A stretch of DNA of 64,000 nt from Ephemerocybe angulata (taxonomy: Eukaryota; Basidiomycota; Agaricomycetes; Agaricales; Psathyrellaceae), in contig JAACJK010000018.1 of assembly GCA_013368325.1 (NCBI GenBank), positions 1 to 64,000 on the forward strand, written 5' to 3'. Made by a program: the position numbers and the translations under genes. Below, in pieces: positions 24,069-36,280 of this stretch (position 1 is the first letter of the stretch; the number at the start of each line of letters is the position of its first letter). The notes beneath the pieces were generated by a model. That model was not told the DNA's origin. It worked only from the letters and a program-made list of their open reading frames with translations, and ran no database searches.

Positions 24069-25860
24069 ATGGCAGCGAACGGTGAGACTGCGGCTTGGTT
24101 GTGAGTGCTCCTTCCTTTATTCTGCAAACCAGTCTATCTAATCCAGTGGCTCGGCTTTAGAGCTGGTCCCATGGTGCGTCTCTTAGGTCCTAGACCATTC
24201 TTGTGGCAATCCAATCCGAACTTTGGCCTCAGTTTTTAGGATGCACCTTCTCGTACTTCCTCTACGGCGTATCTTTTACCCAAACTGGTAGGTGCCATTC
24301 CAAGGGCCAAGTCAGGAGCGAAGGGTTACTTAGAGGATTGAATGGATGCTTTACAGTGCACTACTTCCGAACAACTCCACTCTCTAAGCGTTTCGCATAC
24401 GGAATCACCCTCGGTACGACGCTTGCTTGCGATTCTTACCGAATATGCGTCCTTTCATAGAAGACGAAGTTAACACTCTTGCCCATAGTTACCGCCGTCT
24501 CCCTCTTCGAGCTTGGCCACGTCATAACCATCACCTGCACGGTCGTTCACATCCTCGTTATTTCAATTCCAAAAGGGGACCTCAGTTTTAGGTCGCCACC
24601 CATCTCGTTGGCTATCGCCCCTTTGACCACCGCCGGTAAGTGGTTCTCTTTAATATTTGCCAACTTTCAGGCTGCGCGGTGTATAATCTAATCCGCTCTT
24701 GCATAGTTCACGTTTTGGTACAGGGGCACTTTGCACTGTGAGTCGTTCCATGATCAGACATGCGCCGAGTCCTTGACTTACTTAATTTCTTGCAGACGAA
24801 TCCGCAAATTTTCGGGATATTCATTGATAGGCACTGCGATTACGCTGTTGATTTTCATTGTAGGTCTCTTCGGTTTCTGTCTAGGAAAATCGTCAAGAAG
24901 TCAAGCTGACTGACGGTCGCGCAGCTGGGACTCATCCAGCTCACTGCAAGCATCATAATAGCTTACACGGTACATTTCACCATGCGATTTTGAAGACGAC
25001 TCAATTCATGACACGTACCTCCAGACCGCAAAGATAAGTAGGGACCTGACACGTCTCGTCCTAAGCCGCGCTCAAACGAATGCAAGAATGGTATGGTTCG
25101 TCAATAACGTTGTGGCCGATGTTATAATAACGTGCAGCTTGGTATTTCTGGTGAGCAATTCCTGCTTTCATCCTCCCCAGTTCCACTTTCGATACTTACC
25201 CTGGCTTAGTACCTGAAATTTAGGAAGAATACGGAGCGGAGAGCCTCAAGAAGCTGGCTGAACACCCTTATTCGGCACACCATTGAAAATGGGGCAGTTA
25301 CTTGCGTCTTTGCCACCATCCACATCATATTCTACCTCGCTATGCCACAGAACCTGATTTATCTAGGATTGTAAGTCATTCCTATGTTTGCACAAATTCT
25401 GTTTGTTGACCATGGTGTTCGCTTATAGTGCTTACTTCAACGCTCGATTGTAAGTCTTCAGCCAAGCTTCGTACGTTTGAAAACTCCGCTCTCTAACTCG
25501 GCCTCGTTCGGTAACAGGTCCTCCAATGTCCTCCTTGCATCTTTAAATTCGAGCAGGCAGATTCAGATAGAAGGCGGGACCGACTCGGACATCGATTTCT
25601 CTTCCGCCATCTCTTCGACGGAAAAGGGACCTTCTGGTGCCACGGTGCGTCATAGGAGCCCAGTTGCGAGGCGGAGACATAGTCTCTCTGGTGCAATCCA
25701 GGATGCAAGATTCGCAGCCAGTGGTACGCGCACAAATGATTTCCAACTTACTACATTGGACTCCTCGATGATGCATCGCTCGAGAAGCGGTCTCGGGGAG
25801 GTCCAGCAGACTATGGAGGGTCACAGTAATTGGAGCGTTGGGGATCTTAATAAGAGATAG
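24069..25860 (+). CDS. Multi-pass membrane protein, DUF6534-like fungal family
   Basis: The gene starts at ATG 24069 (MAANGETAAWLAGPM) and is split into about 10 exons. The first junctions give GPMVRLLGCTFSYFLYGVSF, then YFRTTPLSKRFAYGI, VTAVSLFELGHVITITCTV, a segment ending VQGHFALRIRKFSGYS, LIGTAITLLIFIVGLFGF, and RMVWFVNNVVADVIITCSL plus LVFLYLKFRK. The last is followed by LIRHTIENGAVTCVFATIHI, LAMPQNLIYLG, FAYFNARL and NVLLASLNSSRQ. The order of hydrophobic segments and the LIRHTIENG and LLASLNSR motifs fit the fungal DUF6534 family of seven-helix membrane proteins of unknown function. A hydrophilic tail of about 110 residues, serine-rich with no motifs, ends at 25860. The middle exons (24500-24950) are approximate. 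Confidence 0.75.
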
Positions 25861-26146
25861 GCTACGGTTAACTACAGTTCCCAGTTTCTCACTATCGTAG
25901 ATTATACGTAGCCACGGTCTATGCCTCCCTCGAAAGCTTTGTTAGTCGGTCGTATGAGGGCAACGCCGTCGTGCATATGCCCTGTGTCTATTTTTTTTAA
26001 GCTCGGTTCCATTGTCAATGTATAGTAGATACGGCACTAGCCCATACCCATCCTAAGTTCACATTTACTCCGAGATATTGAATTCCCAATCTCATTGTCG
26101 GATAACCCCAACTTCCTTCACTCGCTGAAGACCCCGAGACATTAAA

Positions 26147-26154
26147 TAAGCGCC
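26147..26154 (+). promoter_or_regulatory. TARGCGCC box upstream of the first F-box-like gene
   Basis: TAAGCGCC followed by CACC lies 265 bases before the start codon at 26412. The same box in the same orientation precedes the other F-box-like genes. Confidence 0.4.
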
Positions 26155-26291
26155 CACCCCTCATACTCATATCCACTTCCCGCCCGTATGACATAGCTCC
26201 AACCCACGAGCTCACAAATCAGGCAACCCATTACTAGTATAGGAAATACGCCCGGGCCCTGGGTCAGGGGCCACAGGGCTGAAGATCAAAT

Positions 26292-26299
26292 CGTGGGAA
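26292..26299 (+). promoter_or_regulatory. CSL-type box CGTGGGAA, first F-box-like gene
   Basis: CGTGGGAA, the consensus for CSL (CBF1/Su(H)/LAG-1) DNA-binding proteins, which fungi also have, lies 120 bases before the ATG at 26412. An equivalent box stands at nearly the same distance before all five F-box-like genes. Confidence 0.5.
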
Positions 26300-26411
26300 A
26301 TTTACCTCGACGCGTGCATTCATGATCAACGTGCATTCGGAACCGCAACGTCCATGTTGCGCTCCTGTTCCCTCAAACATCCACACAACCATCCAACCAA
26401 CTCTTACCGCA

Positions 26412-27786
26412 ATGACCCCCATCATCCCTCGCGAACTGATCGACCTTTGCATCGCAGCATCCAGTGACTGCTTTCCAACACTCCTTCAAGTTTCGCTCGT
26501 CTCGAAAGAATGCGCATCCGAAGCCAGGAAGTACGTGTTCAAGGAAATCAACCTGGACCGACGTGACAGATCCGTGGACGCGTACTCGTATTACATCCAA
26601 ACACTGGTTAATCTCCTAGAAAGTAACAGGATGCTGGGGAATTGCGTCCGCACCTTAATTCTCCCACTCGACCCTTCAATCATCGCGACATCAAAAGTTT
26701 ACACCCAAGATCTCCCGGAGATACTAAAGTACTTCGCATCCCTCGAAATGCTCAGCGTAGCGCCTCCAAGTGACTTCAACTGGGAGGCGCTACCTGATCC
26801 CCTCAAACAATCCATTGGTCTCTGCTGCTCAGCTTCAAGCATCAGCAGACTCGCTTTCGTGTACTTTCTCAACTTCCCGGGGCATCTTCTCCAGTCAGCT
26901 CCCAATCTAACGACCTTGGCTCTTGCTCACGTCAACAGCGGACCAGAAGCTGGGAGTCAGAGTGTACCCGCAGCAGCGTGTATTCGTCCCTCATACGCCG
27001 AGTCCCGCCTGACCACCTTGACCGTCTACGATGCGTCGTCAGTCATGCACAGTTGTATCCTCGCAGATCCAAAATGGATTTCCCAGCTAAAGCAGCTATC
27101 TTGCCATATTTTGACCCAGGAGGACTTGACTTTTTGCTGCCGTCTCATCCGCGAGTGTGCAGCCTCGCTGAAGGAACTAATCATAGACTTCCAGTTCATT
27201 GAAAACAGTACGTCCTCTTGAGTTTGCAACTAAAGACGTTACCTGAGTACTAAATCTGGATTTAGACAGCCCCATCCACCTTGGAGATATGATCAGCCTT
27301 CCCGAAGTTACGAAGTTGACCGTAGGATCTCGCGTCGAGCTTCAAGACCACACCGAAGGGGATCCTGACCCTGGCCCGGAGAGCCAGCTGCCTTTATTTC
27401 TAGACATCCTGCGGTCCCAGCCCAACACAAAGGTATTCATCATCGACATTAAAGTCCGGATCCCCAGCAGCCATATCACGAGCTCGGAGGCACCCCCAGC
27501 GCTCCGCGATCGCGAGGCCTGGAAGGCGATCGACGAATATTTATCCTCGGAAACCATGACAGTGCCGGTTGAGACGGTCCTCATTTTTACGATAGGATGG
27601 GTCGGTCGATCCAGGGCAGATTCAGATGAGCAGCAGCGTTTGTCTGAGGCAGAAGAGATAATTCCTCTCAAAAGCCAACTTCTACGGGAAGCACACGAGG
27701 TTTTGCCCCGAACCGTCAAGGCAGAGAGGGTCCGGATGATCATTGACGACGAGCCCTATTATATGGGTCCGGATTCGGAGGCCTGA
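26412..27786 (+). CDS. F-box-like protein, cluster member 1
   Basis: Exons 26412-27207 and 27266-27786 join in phase into 438 residues. The N-terminus (IIPRELIDLCIAASSDCFPT, then LLQVSLVSKECASEARKYVF) has the LP/IP-x-E-L...L...SLVSK pattern of a degenerate fungal F-box. This would recruit an SCF ubiquitin ligase through Skp1. The rest is a leucine-rich-repeat-like array typical of the fungal family (LAFVYFLNFPGHLLQSAPNL, LTTLALAHVNSG), then a C-terminal domain after the intron. The single intron sits at the same place in all five paralogs. Substrate is unknown. The member-2 copy at 28540 is the closest relative. Start chosen because PIIPRELID aligns with the starts of the paralogs. Confidence 0.8.
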
Positions 27787-28539
27787 TAGTGTCAGCAGGA
27801 TTTGTGAGTCAAGCGCAGTTGTCCATGCGTGCTTGTCTATTCTCAAATTCTCCGCCTATAACTTGTAACCAACAGATTGATCACTCATAAGCCTTCGAGT
27901 AACCTCCTATTATTCGCACTGGCGTGCTATATGCTCCACAACCCCGATACCGAATTTGCAAGGAGCCTCTCAACACAAAGCCCGGCCCCCAAGATCGAAT
28001 TACTGATTTGTCAATATCACCAGCAAAAGTTTTAGAGGTCCATTCAGGCTCTTCCATCCGGAGAGATAGATCTAGAATCTACCTTGGATTGTATGGAAAA
28101 TCTAGCTTCCCTCGCTCGCTGATAGTCAATCCCCAACCATACTAGTAGAATAAGCGCCCACCCACCATAATCGCATTATCATTTCCTCTGCCCCTTTAGC
28201 CCAAGCCCCCGAATCCAAAGATCATGTAGACTTGATGTTGACCGTACATACCCATGTTCCCTGTTTTTCATCTATGTTCGCGCAGCTGGACGTTTCTCAT
28301 GACATATCTCGACTTCCTTCAGTTTCGATTAGTGCTAGGCCCGCGAACCTTCCATGCGGCCTGGAGCATTTTCGTAAGGAAGATTGAGCATGGGATTAGC
28401 TCGCGAAAATCGAATCGTGGGAAAGCCACCTTGCCACATGGCTTCCGAGTCAGCCACTCAGGTGAAGGTGCGCTTCCACCTTGCCTCTCATCTTCCATCA
28501 CACAACCACACCACCACCATTCATCGAGCTCCTACGACG
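27787..28539. promoter_or_regulatory. Upstream region of the second F-box-like gene
   Basis: This 750-base spacer holds no gene. It contains TAAGCGCC at 28151-28158 (389 bases before the ATG) and CGTGGGAA at 28416-28423 (124 bases before). Sequence around these boxes resembles the upstream region of the 26412 gene, consistent with duplication of gene plus promoter. Confidence 0.5.
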
Positions 28540-29860
28540 ATGAGCCCCATCCTCCCTCGTGAGCTGATCGACCTTTGCATCGCAGCATCCAGAGACTGCT
28601 TGCCAACACTCCTCCAATTCTCGCTTGTCTCGAAACAATGCGCATCCGAAGCCAGAAAGTACGCGTTCAAGGAAATTAACCTGGATCGACGTGATAGAGC
28701 CGTGGGCGCGTATTCGTGTTACATCCAAAAATTGCTTAATCTCCTGGAAAGTAACAGGATGCTGGAAAACTACGTCCGCGCTTTGGTCCTCCCACTCGAG
28801 CCTTCAATCTACACGACATCGGAGGTCTATACCGAAGACATCCTAACAATATTAAAGCACTTTACATCCCTCACCACTCTTAGCATAACCCCTCGCGATG
28901 TCTGTGATTGGGAGACGCTGCCTGACTCCCTCAAACAGTCCATTAGCCTCTCCTGCTCGGCCCCAAGCATCATTTCGCTGAATTTCTCCAACTTCCTCAA
29001 CTTCCCGGGGCATCTTGTCCAGTCGGCTCTCAATCTAAAGTTCCTGACGCTTACCAACCTCATCACTGCACGGGATGGTAGGAGTCAGAGTGGACCCCCA
29101 GCAGGGTGTGGCCTTCGCCCACGCTACGAACCCCGCTTGGAGAAACTACAGCACCTAACTTGTTATATAACGAACCAGGAGGACTTTAATTTCTGTTGCC
29201 GTATCATGCGGGAGTGTGCAGGCTCGCTCCGGGTACTGCGCATAGCATTCCTGACTTATAAAGTTATACACAGTGCGTGTGCCCACTTGCAGTCTGCAAA
29301 TTGAGATATTGCCTAGGTACTTACTACAGTTTCTAGACAGCCCCATACACCTTGGGGATATGATCGACCTTCGTCCGGTCGTTACACTGAGGCTATCGTC
29401 CTCCGTCGAGGTTAAAGATCACGGAGTTGGGACTATCGCCCTGGGTCGCCACCTACCTTTATTTCTGGACATACTTCAATTCCAGCGCAACGCAAAGGAA
29501 TTCATTATCGACATTAGAGTCTACAACTCCAGGGGCCACGGCACAGACTCAGAGTTGCCCCCAGCGATTCTCCCCAATTGCGAGGCCTGGAAGGCGATGG
29601 ACGAGTATTTATCCTCAGAAAAAACGACGTCGCCTAAACGCACCTTTCTCAACTTCTACACAATAGGATGGGGTAGCAGGCCCACCACTGACGACCGGTA
29701 TCGCGTCGTTGGGCCCGAACAGATGTCCGCGTTCGAGAATCGACTCCTATCGGAGGCGCGCGAGGTTTTGCACCGAGCCATCGATGCAAACAGACTTTCT
29801 ATAGCCATTAGTGAAGGAAGGATCCCAGCCTTAGCCACTTCCCCGCGACAGGAATCATAG
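28540..29860 (+). CDS. F-box-like protein, cluster member 2
   Basis: Exons 28540-29272 and 29337-29860 join in phase into 418 residues. It is the closest relative of the 26412 gene: ILPRELIDLCIAASRDCLPT at the N-terminus and the same LRR-like middle (FSNFLNFPGHLVQSALNLKF). The C-terminal domain again starts NSPIHLGDMID after the intron. Relative to member 1 it lacks about 20 residues just before LQHLTCYITNQED, an in-frame deletion. The ORF itself is intact. It probably acts as a substrate adaptor for SCF-type ubiquitin ligases, which rests on family resemblance only. Confidence 0.8.
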
Positions 29861-30145
29861 GGTCGGTCCAATACATGTAGCCGAATTCGTGAGTCTATGG
29901 ATCATGGATGTCAGCTTGGAGTTACAACCTCATCATTGTTCGAAAGGCAATTTCATTACGTTTTGCTCCCATCTCAATACCTATTAAGCCCTTCCTACAT
30001 ATCTAAAGCTGCTTCGAGCGCAGCTCCGGAAATAGGCGCCCATACTTACAAGTCCATCCCCGAAATGAGCCCATCTCTATTTAAGTTATAGGTAAGGGCT
30101 GTAGCTGAGCTTTAACTATATCCATAGGTCTCTGTAAAAAACGCA
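29861..30145 (+). other. Intergenic, possible relic of another F-box promoter
   Basis: TAGGCGCCCA occurs at 30033, followed about 30 bases later by ATGAGCCCATC, which resembles the start context of the 28540 gene (ATGAGCCCCATC), but the frame stops after eight codons. It may be the stump of a further copy. Confidence 0.3.
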
Positions 30146-31580
30146 CTAAACTCCGAATCGCCCATAGCTGCCCGAGTGAAAGTGGTCGGTCCTGGTCTTC
30201 TTTCTCGGAGGCTCGTTCGACTCTAAACGAGCAGTGCCAGCCTCGTTTCTCTGATGCGACTGGCTACCAATGTATCGGTCCATGAGCGAAGCCGTCGAAG
30301 ACGTTGTTGCTTCCGGTTCCCGAAGAGAAGTAGCTTTGGCTTCAGCAGGTGGCCATGTCCGTGTCGCTCGAGTCGGAGGCGGAGGGGACTCAACGGTGAG
30401 ATCTAGCATGTCTGCATCTTCGATATCCTCAGGCCAGCCTGGGAGCCTCGAAGGCCTACCCTTGTTATCCCTTGGCTTTGACGGTGGGTGATACTCAAAG
30501 GCAGGCATAAGACTCGCTCCGTGCTCCCCATTGCGCTCATGATCATGACCGCTTTCCGCACTGCAATCCGAGGTTTCAAAAACCTCAAGATTCGTAAGAT
30601 CAATCGGGAGTATCTCCGGCTGCGAAGCGACCCTCAGCAGCTCCATACACAACTCATTCTGCTCCTGCTCAACAACCGCCTCAGACGGTACCCTCCCCTC
30701 AAACCTATCGCTCCCATACTGTGCATCCACATACAGGACAACGATCGTCTCTTCGAGACATCGAGCTTCGAAAAGCCGGCCATCGATACCTCTGGCCCTG
30801 CAGATCCCATCCACCTGCCTGTGGATCTCCTTATAATCTATGGCGTCGATGTGACGGCCCTCATTCGACATGGCGCGCATGAGGACGAACTCGAAGAGCC
30901 TGAGAAAGCAGAAATAGTCGGTCCCGTATTGCAGGTTGGCGATGAGCGACTTGTCGACGAGGCGGATGAGGCTCTGCTGTTCGACGGCGCCGACGGCGTA
31001 GAGGTCAGCCAGGTGTGTCGAGTAACACATGAGACGTATCTAGAAAACAAAAAGGTCACGGAGTCAGAAGAGTTAATAGAGGGATGAAGTGTTTTGAATT
31101 ACTTGCCTTGGCTTCCTGCTCGCTGCACTTTAGCTTACCCCTCAATGCCTTGTGATACACCTCCTCAAACAAATCATACGCATCTCCCGTCACCGCCCCA
31201 GCCAACGCGTCCTGTATCTTCGCCACAAGCCACGCAACAGTCCTACTATTCTTCGCGCACACCCGTATCGGAGCACCATCTGCACCTGCACCTGCACCAC
31301 CAACACCACCATAAAAACTGGCACTGCCTGCCGGTAAGGCAGTAGACGTATCACTCCCCCGCGGCGCAACTGCAAAATCAACAAGCTGATACACAAACTG
31401 CACAAACTTGCCTCGCTCACGACTGGACCACAACTGCAGAGCACTCGCTATGACCGTCGCAGTAAAAATGGCTATGCTCTCGTCGCAGACTGAGAACCTG
31501 CGAAGGACCTCGTGCCGTTCCTTAGTCCCCCGGGGGAGATGTGCGTCCGTTGGCAAGTACCTTGGGTATGTTGAGGTCAT
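30146..31580 (-). CDS. Unknown protein with disordered basic tail, relative of the 22706 gene
   Basis: Exons 31107-31580 and 30146-31039 join into 455 residues. The intron would use a GC donor (GCAAGT at 31106-31101) and a TAG acceptor; no GT donor gives an open frame there. Exon 1 reads MTSTYPRYLPTDAHLPRGTK and FSVCDESIAIFTATVIASA, with a low-complexity A/G stretch. Exon 2 begins IRLMCYSTHLADLYAVGAVE, equivalent to the second exon of the 22706 gene, then FCFLRLFEFVLMRAMSNEG and RCLEETIVVLYVDAQYGSD. The last 150 residues are disordered and contain PPRKKTRTD, a plausible nuclear localisation signal. Function unknown. The two relatives bracket the membrane protein and the first two F-box-like genes. 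Confidence 0.7.
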
Positions 31581-31677
31581 TCTGTTGGGATTTAGTGAAT
31601 CTTGGGATGGTTTGAATCGCCCACAGGTTATTCATGCGGTATTATATATGAAATGGGGGCGTTGAACAAAGCGGCAT

Positions 31678-31685
31678 GGCGCTTA
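31678..31685 (-). promoter_or_regulatory. TARGCGCC box upstream of the 31580 gene
   Basis: On the minus strand the site reads TAAGCGCC, 98 bases before the start codon at 31580. Orientation and distance match the box before the related 22706 gene. Confidence 0.4.
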
Positions 31686-32409
31686 GCGACGACTCGGAGC
31701 GTCGACAATGCCATCAAAGCCCAGTCACGGTCAAAGCATCAACTTGAGCCGTTGCCACCCTGAAGTCTTCGATCTGAGCTCGCCATTTTCTCTATTCCTG
31801 GTCAAACGAACATGAATGCAGAGTAAAAGGGAAGTAAACAGGCCTGAGGTAGAAGAGGTTTGGGACCAACTTTCTTGTGGTTTGAACCTGGTTTCGGTGC
31901 AAGTTACGCATTACGCATGTTTGCAATCAACGGCCTCGCCCTGCACAGCATCCAGTCAAAGCGCTTCCTCGGGCGCTTCATGAGGCCTATCGACGCCCCA
32001 CCGAGCGAAAAGCCAAGGGTTCCCCAAACCCTTCCCAGACCCATTTCAAGCTCAAGATCCAACTCAAACACTTATCGAGAAACATATCAAATTACTATCT
32101 TTTCAAACTAAGGTACTACAAAAACAGCTTCTTTTCTCAGATTCAAACACTGATACAACGTTGAGGGGAGTGGGGTGGTTAAGAAACATTAAGAACGAAG
32201 GAACGACAAATGGAGGAGATGCCAATGCTAAAATGATGCCAAAAAAAGAAGGAAAGGAAAAAGGGAGCGTGGACGGCGCGAAACGCCACAGTATGACAGT
32301 CTATAGTGCTACAGAAGATTCACAAATTCACAAAATCGACGAAAGAGAAGAAAGAGAAGGAAGTGAAGGAAGAGGAGGAGGAGAAAAAGAAACACAAACG
32401 AAAAGCCGC
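31686..32409. other. Intergenic stretch without genes
   Basis: Nothing coding is supported between the 31580 start and the stop of the bZIP gene. The A-rich right half (about 32150-32400) is the likely 3' untranslated region of the bZIP gene. Confidence 0.45.
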
Positions 32410-35400
32410 TCAATCCTTCCTCCTGCACCCCCCAAGCGCAAGACCCCTCATCTTCTCCTCCAAAACATCCACAAAGCCGCCCCCCTCCTCCTTCCTCCCA
32501 AACGGCCTCACAACCGGACTACTCGGCACACTTACACTCCCCCCCTTACTCACATTCTTCGCCTTCACCTCCACCGCCTCCTTCTTCACCTCCGGCACCG
32601 TCGGCTCAACGTCCACAACCCGGATCACCGCGCGCCCATCAAGGACTTTGCGCACCTTCTCCGCATCCCACTGCGCACCCGTAATCCCACCATTCGCATA
32701 GCTCGGCGAAACCCCAGCGCCCAACGGCGACGACGACGACGACGCCGACGCCCCACTGAACGCGTCCCAGAACGCCTGCCCAAGCTTCTTGAACACCGTC
32801 TGGCTCGCCACAGCAGCGAGCACCGCCGCGCGCGCCTGCTCCTGCCTCTTCTCCACCTCGCGCCTTTCGACCTCCTGCTGCGCCTGTAGCGCCCTCTTCT
32901 CGCCCGCAACGTCGCCCGACGACGACTTCGCCGCAAAGACCGACCCCTTTCCACTGAGCAACGCAGACAACAACGGCGTCCTCGAGTGCGAGTTGTGCGA
33001 CGCCGTGTTCGACACGTTGCCGAGCGGCGTGCGGGTCGTGAGACTCGTCTCCTTGCCGCTGAGCACACCGGCGCCGACACCAGTGAAGTACGAGGGCCGC
33101 ATTCCCGAGGCCAGCCCAGAAGGATGGCCGTAGTACTGCGCCTGTTGCTGTTGCTGCTGCTGCTCGCGCTGAGTCTGCTGATACACGTCCCACAGCTGCT
33201 TCTGCAACTGCTGGAGGTGCATCTGCTGCTGCTGTTGTTGCTGCAAGAACAGGTTTTGTTGCTGCTGGTTGACAGGCGACTGATGGACTGGGATCTGCTG
33301 CAGACCCGGACTCGTCTGCTGGATCGGTATCTTCTGCAGCAGCACGGGTGACTGGTGAACTGGGCTTGGGGTCTGTGGGGATGGGGATTGCTGGGGTGAG
33401 GGGGAGGCGGAGGGCTGGTGATGATGTTGCTGCTGCTGGTGAGCGTGATACTGGGCCGCCATCTTGCCCCAGAGGTGCATGCGATATCTGCCGAATCGTT
33501 AGAACATATCGAGACACGGGGGCAAAAAGAACTTACGAATCCATGCTCTTCATCGTGAACATGTTCACGTCCGCGAAGTCCTCGAATCCAGCCGCCTTCA
33601 CTTCCTTAATCTCCTCGATCTCGTCGTTCTTCTCCATGACCCTCATCAAAGGGTTCATGTTCTCCTGGAGCTTGCCTCGTCCACCCGCCCCCACACCGAC
33701 ACCCGCAACGCCATACGCACCTGCCATGTTCGCAAACCCACTCGCAACGCTAGGCACGAAGGTGGTGTGAACAGGGACGATGCCACCGGCTCCTCCTCCA
33801 CCCCAGAATGCCTGTTGTCCAGCGGCGCTGACGTCCTTCTGGGTGTTTGGCTTGAGGAGAGCCCCGGTCGAGGCATTCTGAGCCTGGGCTTGTTGCTGAG
33901 CGAGAACGATATCGGCTGCACTGCGTTCGGGGAGAGCCCTGGGTGGAGGGAGGTAATCCATCCCGGTGGAGGAGTCAGCAGCTGTACCGCGTCCACCAAT
34001 GAGTGTCCGCTTGAGTGCCTCGATCTCCTGGCGGAGTGCGACGTTCTCATTGCGGCTCGTACCCAGCTCGGTGCGGATGGCGTCGAGGAGACGATCGCGC
34101 TCGGCGATGTCGAGTTCGAGCGTTGAGATGTACTCTGTCGAAAATCAGTTTGACGCAGGTAATAAGAATTAGGAAATACACACCCTTTCGGCGAACCCTG
34201 AAATTCCTCGCGCTAATCTTATTCCTCAACTGCCTCTTCTCCTTACTCGTCATCTTCGCCAGCGCCTCCGGACTAGGCCTCCAATCAGCCGGAATCTCGT
34301 CACCGTCTTCATCATTCACGCTGCCCTCCCTGTCTCCCCTCTTCATCGCACCGTTTCCACTCGGGGCACTGAAGTTGTACTTCGCTTGCGATGCAGAAGC
34401 GAACGCTGATGATGATGCCGAAGGTGGGGCGGTTCCTGCAGCAGCCATCAAAGCACCAACACCGAGGCCACTGCTACTGCCAACGGCACTCGGGGTAGTC
34501 ATGTTGAAGGTTCCGGGAGGGATGGCGAAGCTGGCACTGAGGCTGAGCCCCTCGATGCCCAGATCGAACGGAGTGACCTTTCGTCCATTGGCGACGAGGG
34601 CGTTCCCAGTTAGGATGGTGCCTCCATTATTAGCGCTCGCAGCGGGTGATGTGGAAGGGGGCGTAGCGGTGGCGGCGGTGTTGGGTGCGGTGGGGAGGTT
34701 GGAGTAGATATTCGTAGCCGAAGAAATGGATGAAGTGGATCGATGGCTAGGTGAAGCTGATAAAAGGTGTGACGTCAGATTAATATTGCAGATCCACTTC
34801 AGCCCCAGCAAAGATACGAAGAAATCGTCCCCAAGAACAGTGAAAGAAGGATATGTCGGTGAAATCCAGAACAAGGGCGAGAAGTAATTAAAATCGAGTG
34901 TGCCCATCCACAGTATGGGGAGAAGAGCGGCGACCCCCTCCCCAAAAGAAGGCAAAGACGGATATGATCCACATGAACTGCGAGAGAGTTATGGAAAGCG
35001 CTCAAAGAATGAAGACGCAGAGCGTTTGGTAGTCGAGAAAGAAGGGGCCCCAAAACCCAAACACGCCGCAAAGACAGAAAGAACATGGCAAAGAAAAATA
35101 AGAATGAAGAGCTAGAACAAAACGTACCATCTTCTTCGACCTCTTCCGCGTCTTCATGATGCGAACTCGGCGGACTAGGTAACGCCGCAGGGGCAGCCTT
35201 GCGTCCCCTCCCCCTCTTCGCGCCAACTGCGACGCCCGCATTCTCCTTCTCCCTAGAATCTTCCTTAATAGGCTTTAGGACGCTGTTAGCGTACACAGCA
35301 ACATTGCCCACCCCGTTCATAGGTGCTCCAGCTTTCTTGGCGATTCCCCCGCTCTGCACGGTGCCCCTACGAGCACCGCCTCTGCCACCCACTTTCACGG

Positions 35401-36280
35401 GAGCAATTGTGAGCGTGAGTCGATCGGACTGCGAGTCTTGCTGGGAGGAAGTGGATGCGCGGGTGAAAGTGCCTGATGAATTCGAAGCCGCCGTTGCTGT
35501 TGTCGACGCCGAGGCCTTCGCGCCCCGGCCCCTTTTACTCCGTGTCGTCGTCGTCGTCGTCGCTTCGTTCGACGACTCGCGCTTCTTCGTCGACGACCTC
35601 GTCGTAGGCGACGGGGCCGCCACTTCCTCCTCAACCTCCTCCTGAGGCGGATCTTCATCATCGCCGGCCTCCTCCTGATCCTCCTCCTCCTCGCCCATCA
35701 CCACTAGTGGCGCAGGGGAGTCCACAAGCTGGGGGTCGATCCCCATATCCATCGCCCCCATCCCCGCTCCCATCCCCATCCCCATGTTCATCATCATGTC
35801 CATATTCATGCTGTAGTCCTGCGAGGCCTCGCCCGACCCAGGCATCGGCGAGGTCATCATCATGGGCATGCCCGAAAAGTCGAAGGCGTTGCCGAAGTCG
35901 AAGCCATTGCCGCTCATGCTCATGCTGAGCGAGGGCGAGGAGAAGGGGTCAAGACTCGTGGGGTGCGCCCCCTTTGTGTTATCAGCGTCGTCGAGAAAGG
36001 CGAAGAAGTTGTCCGAGGCGGGGTCTGTGGCGCTGAGGCCACTCGACGACGACCCGCCCAGCTGCGGCGACGTCGCGGGGAACGAGTTGTACGGTGCTTG
36101 CTGGGGCGGCGTCGGAAGATGCTGGCTCATCGGCGTGCTTTCCCTCGAGGACGCCGAGAACGATGTCGAGGGCGATGTGTGGATATTGGGGTTGGACGAT
36201 GTCGAGGAAAAGAGCTCGGTGTGCAGAATGTCGCCGATGTCCCAGGCGGCGCTCGCCCGGTGCTGCTGTTCGACCTGCAT
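32410..36280 (-). CDS. Large bZIP transcription factor
   Basis: Exons 35128-36280, 34184-34756, 33537-34134 and 32410-33487 join in phase into 1,133 residues. The DNA-binding region is split by the 34134-34184 intron: KEKRQLRNKISARNFRVRRK at the end of exon 2, then EYISTLELDIAERDRLLDAI and a heptad leucine pattern (L, L, L spaced by seven) in exon 3. The N-terminal part is long and disordered, with methionine-rich, acidic and basic patches (SKRGRGAK, KRGRGRK). The C-terminal part is glutamine-rich with long Q runs and an alpha-helical RALQAQQEVERREVEKRQEQ. The first intron, 371 nt, is far longer than others here. The basic region type is common in basidiomycete regulators, but I cannot name an ortholog. 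Confidence 0.9.

Noticed and set aside
32161..33351. Long plus-strand frames antisense to the bZIP gene
   Set aside because: They mirror the glutamine-rich and GC-rich coding strand of the bZIP gene; repeats such as LLLLLL are the reverse of CAG runs.
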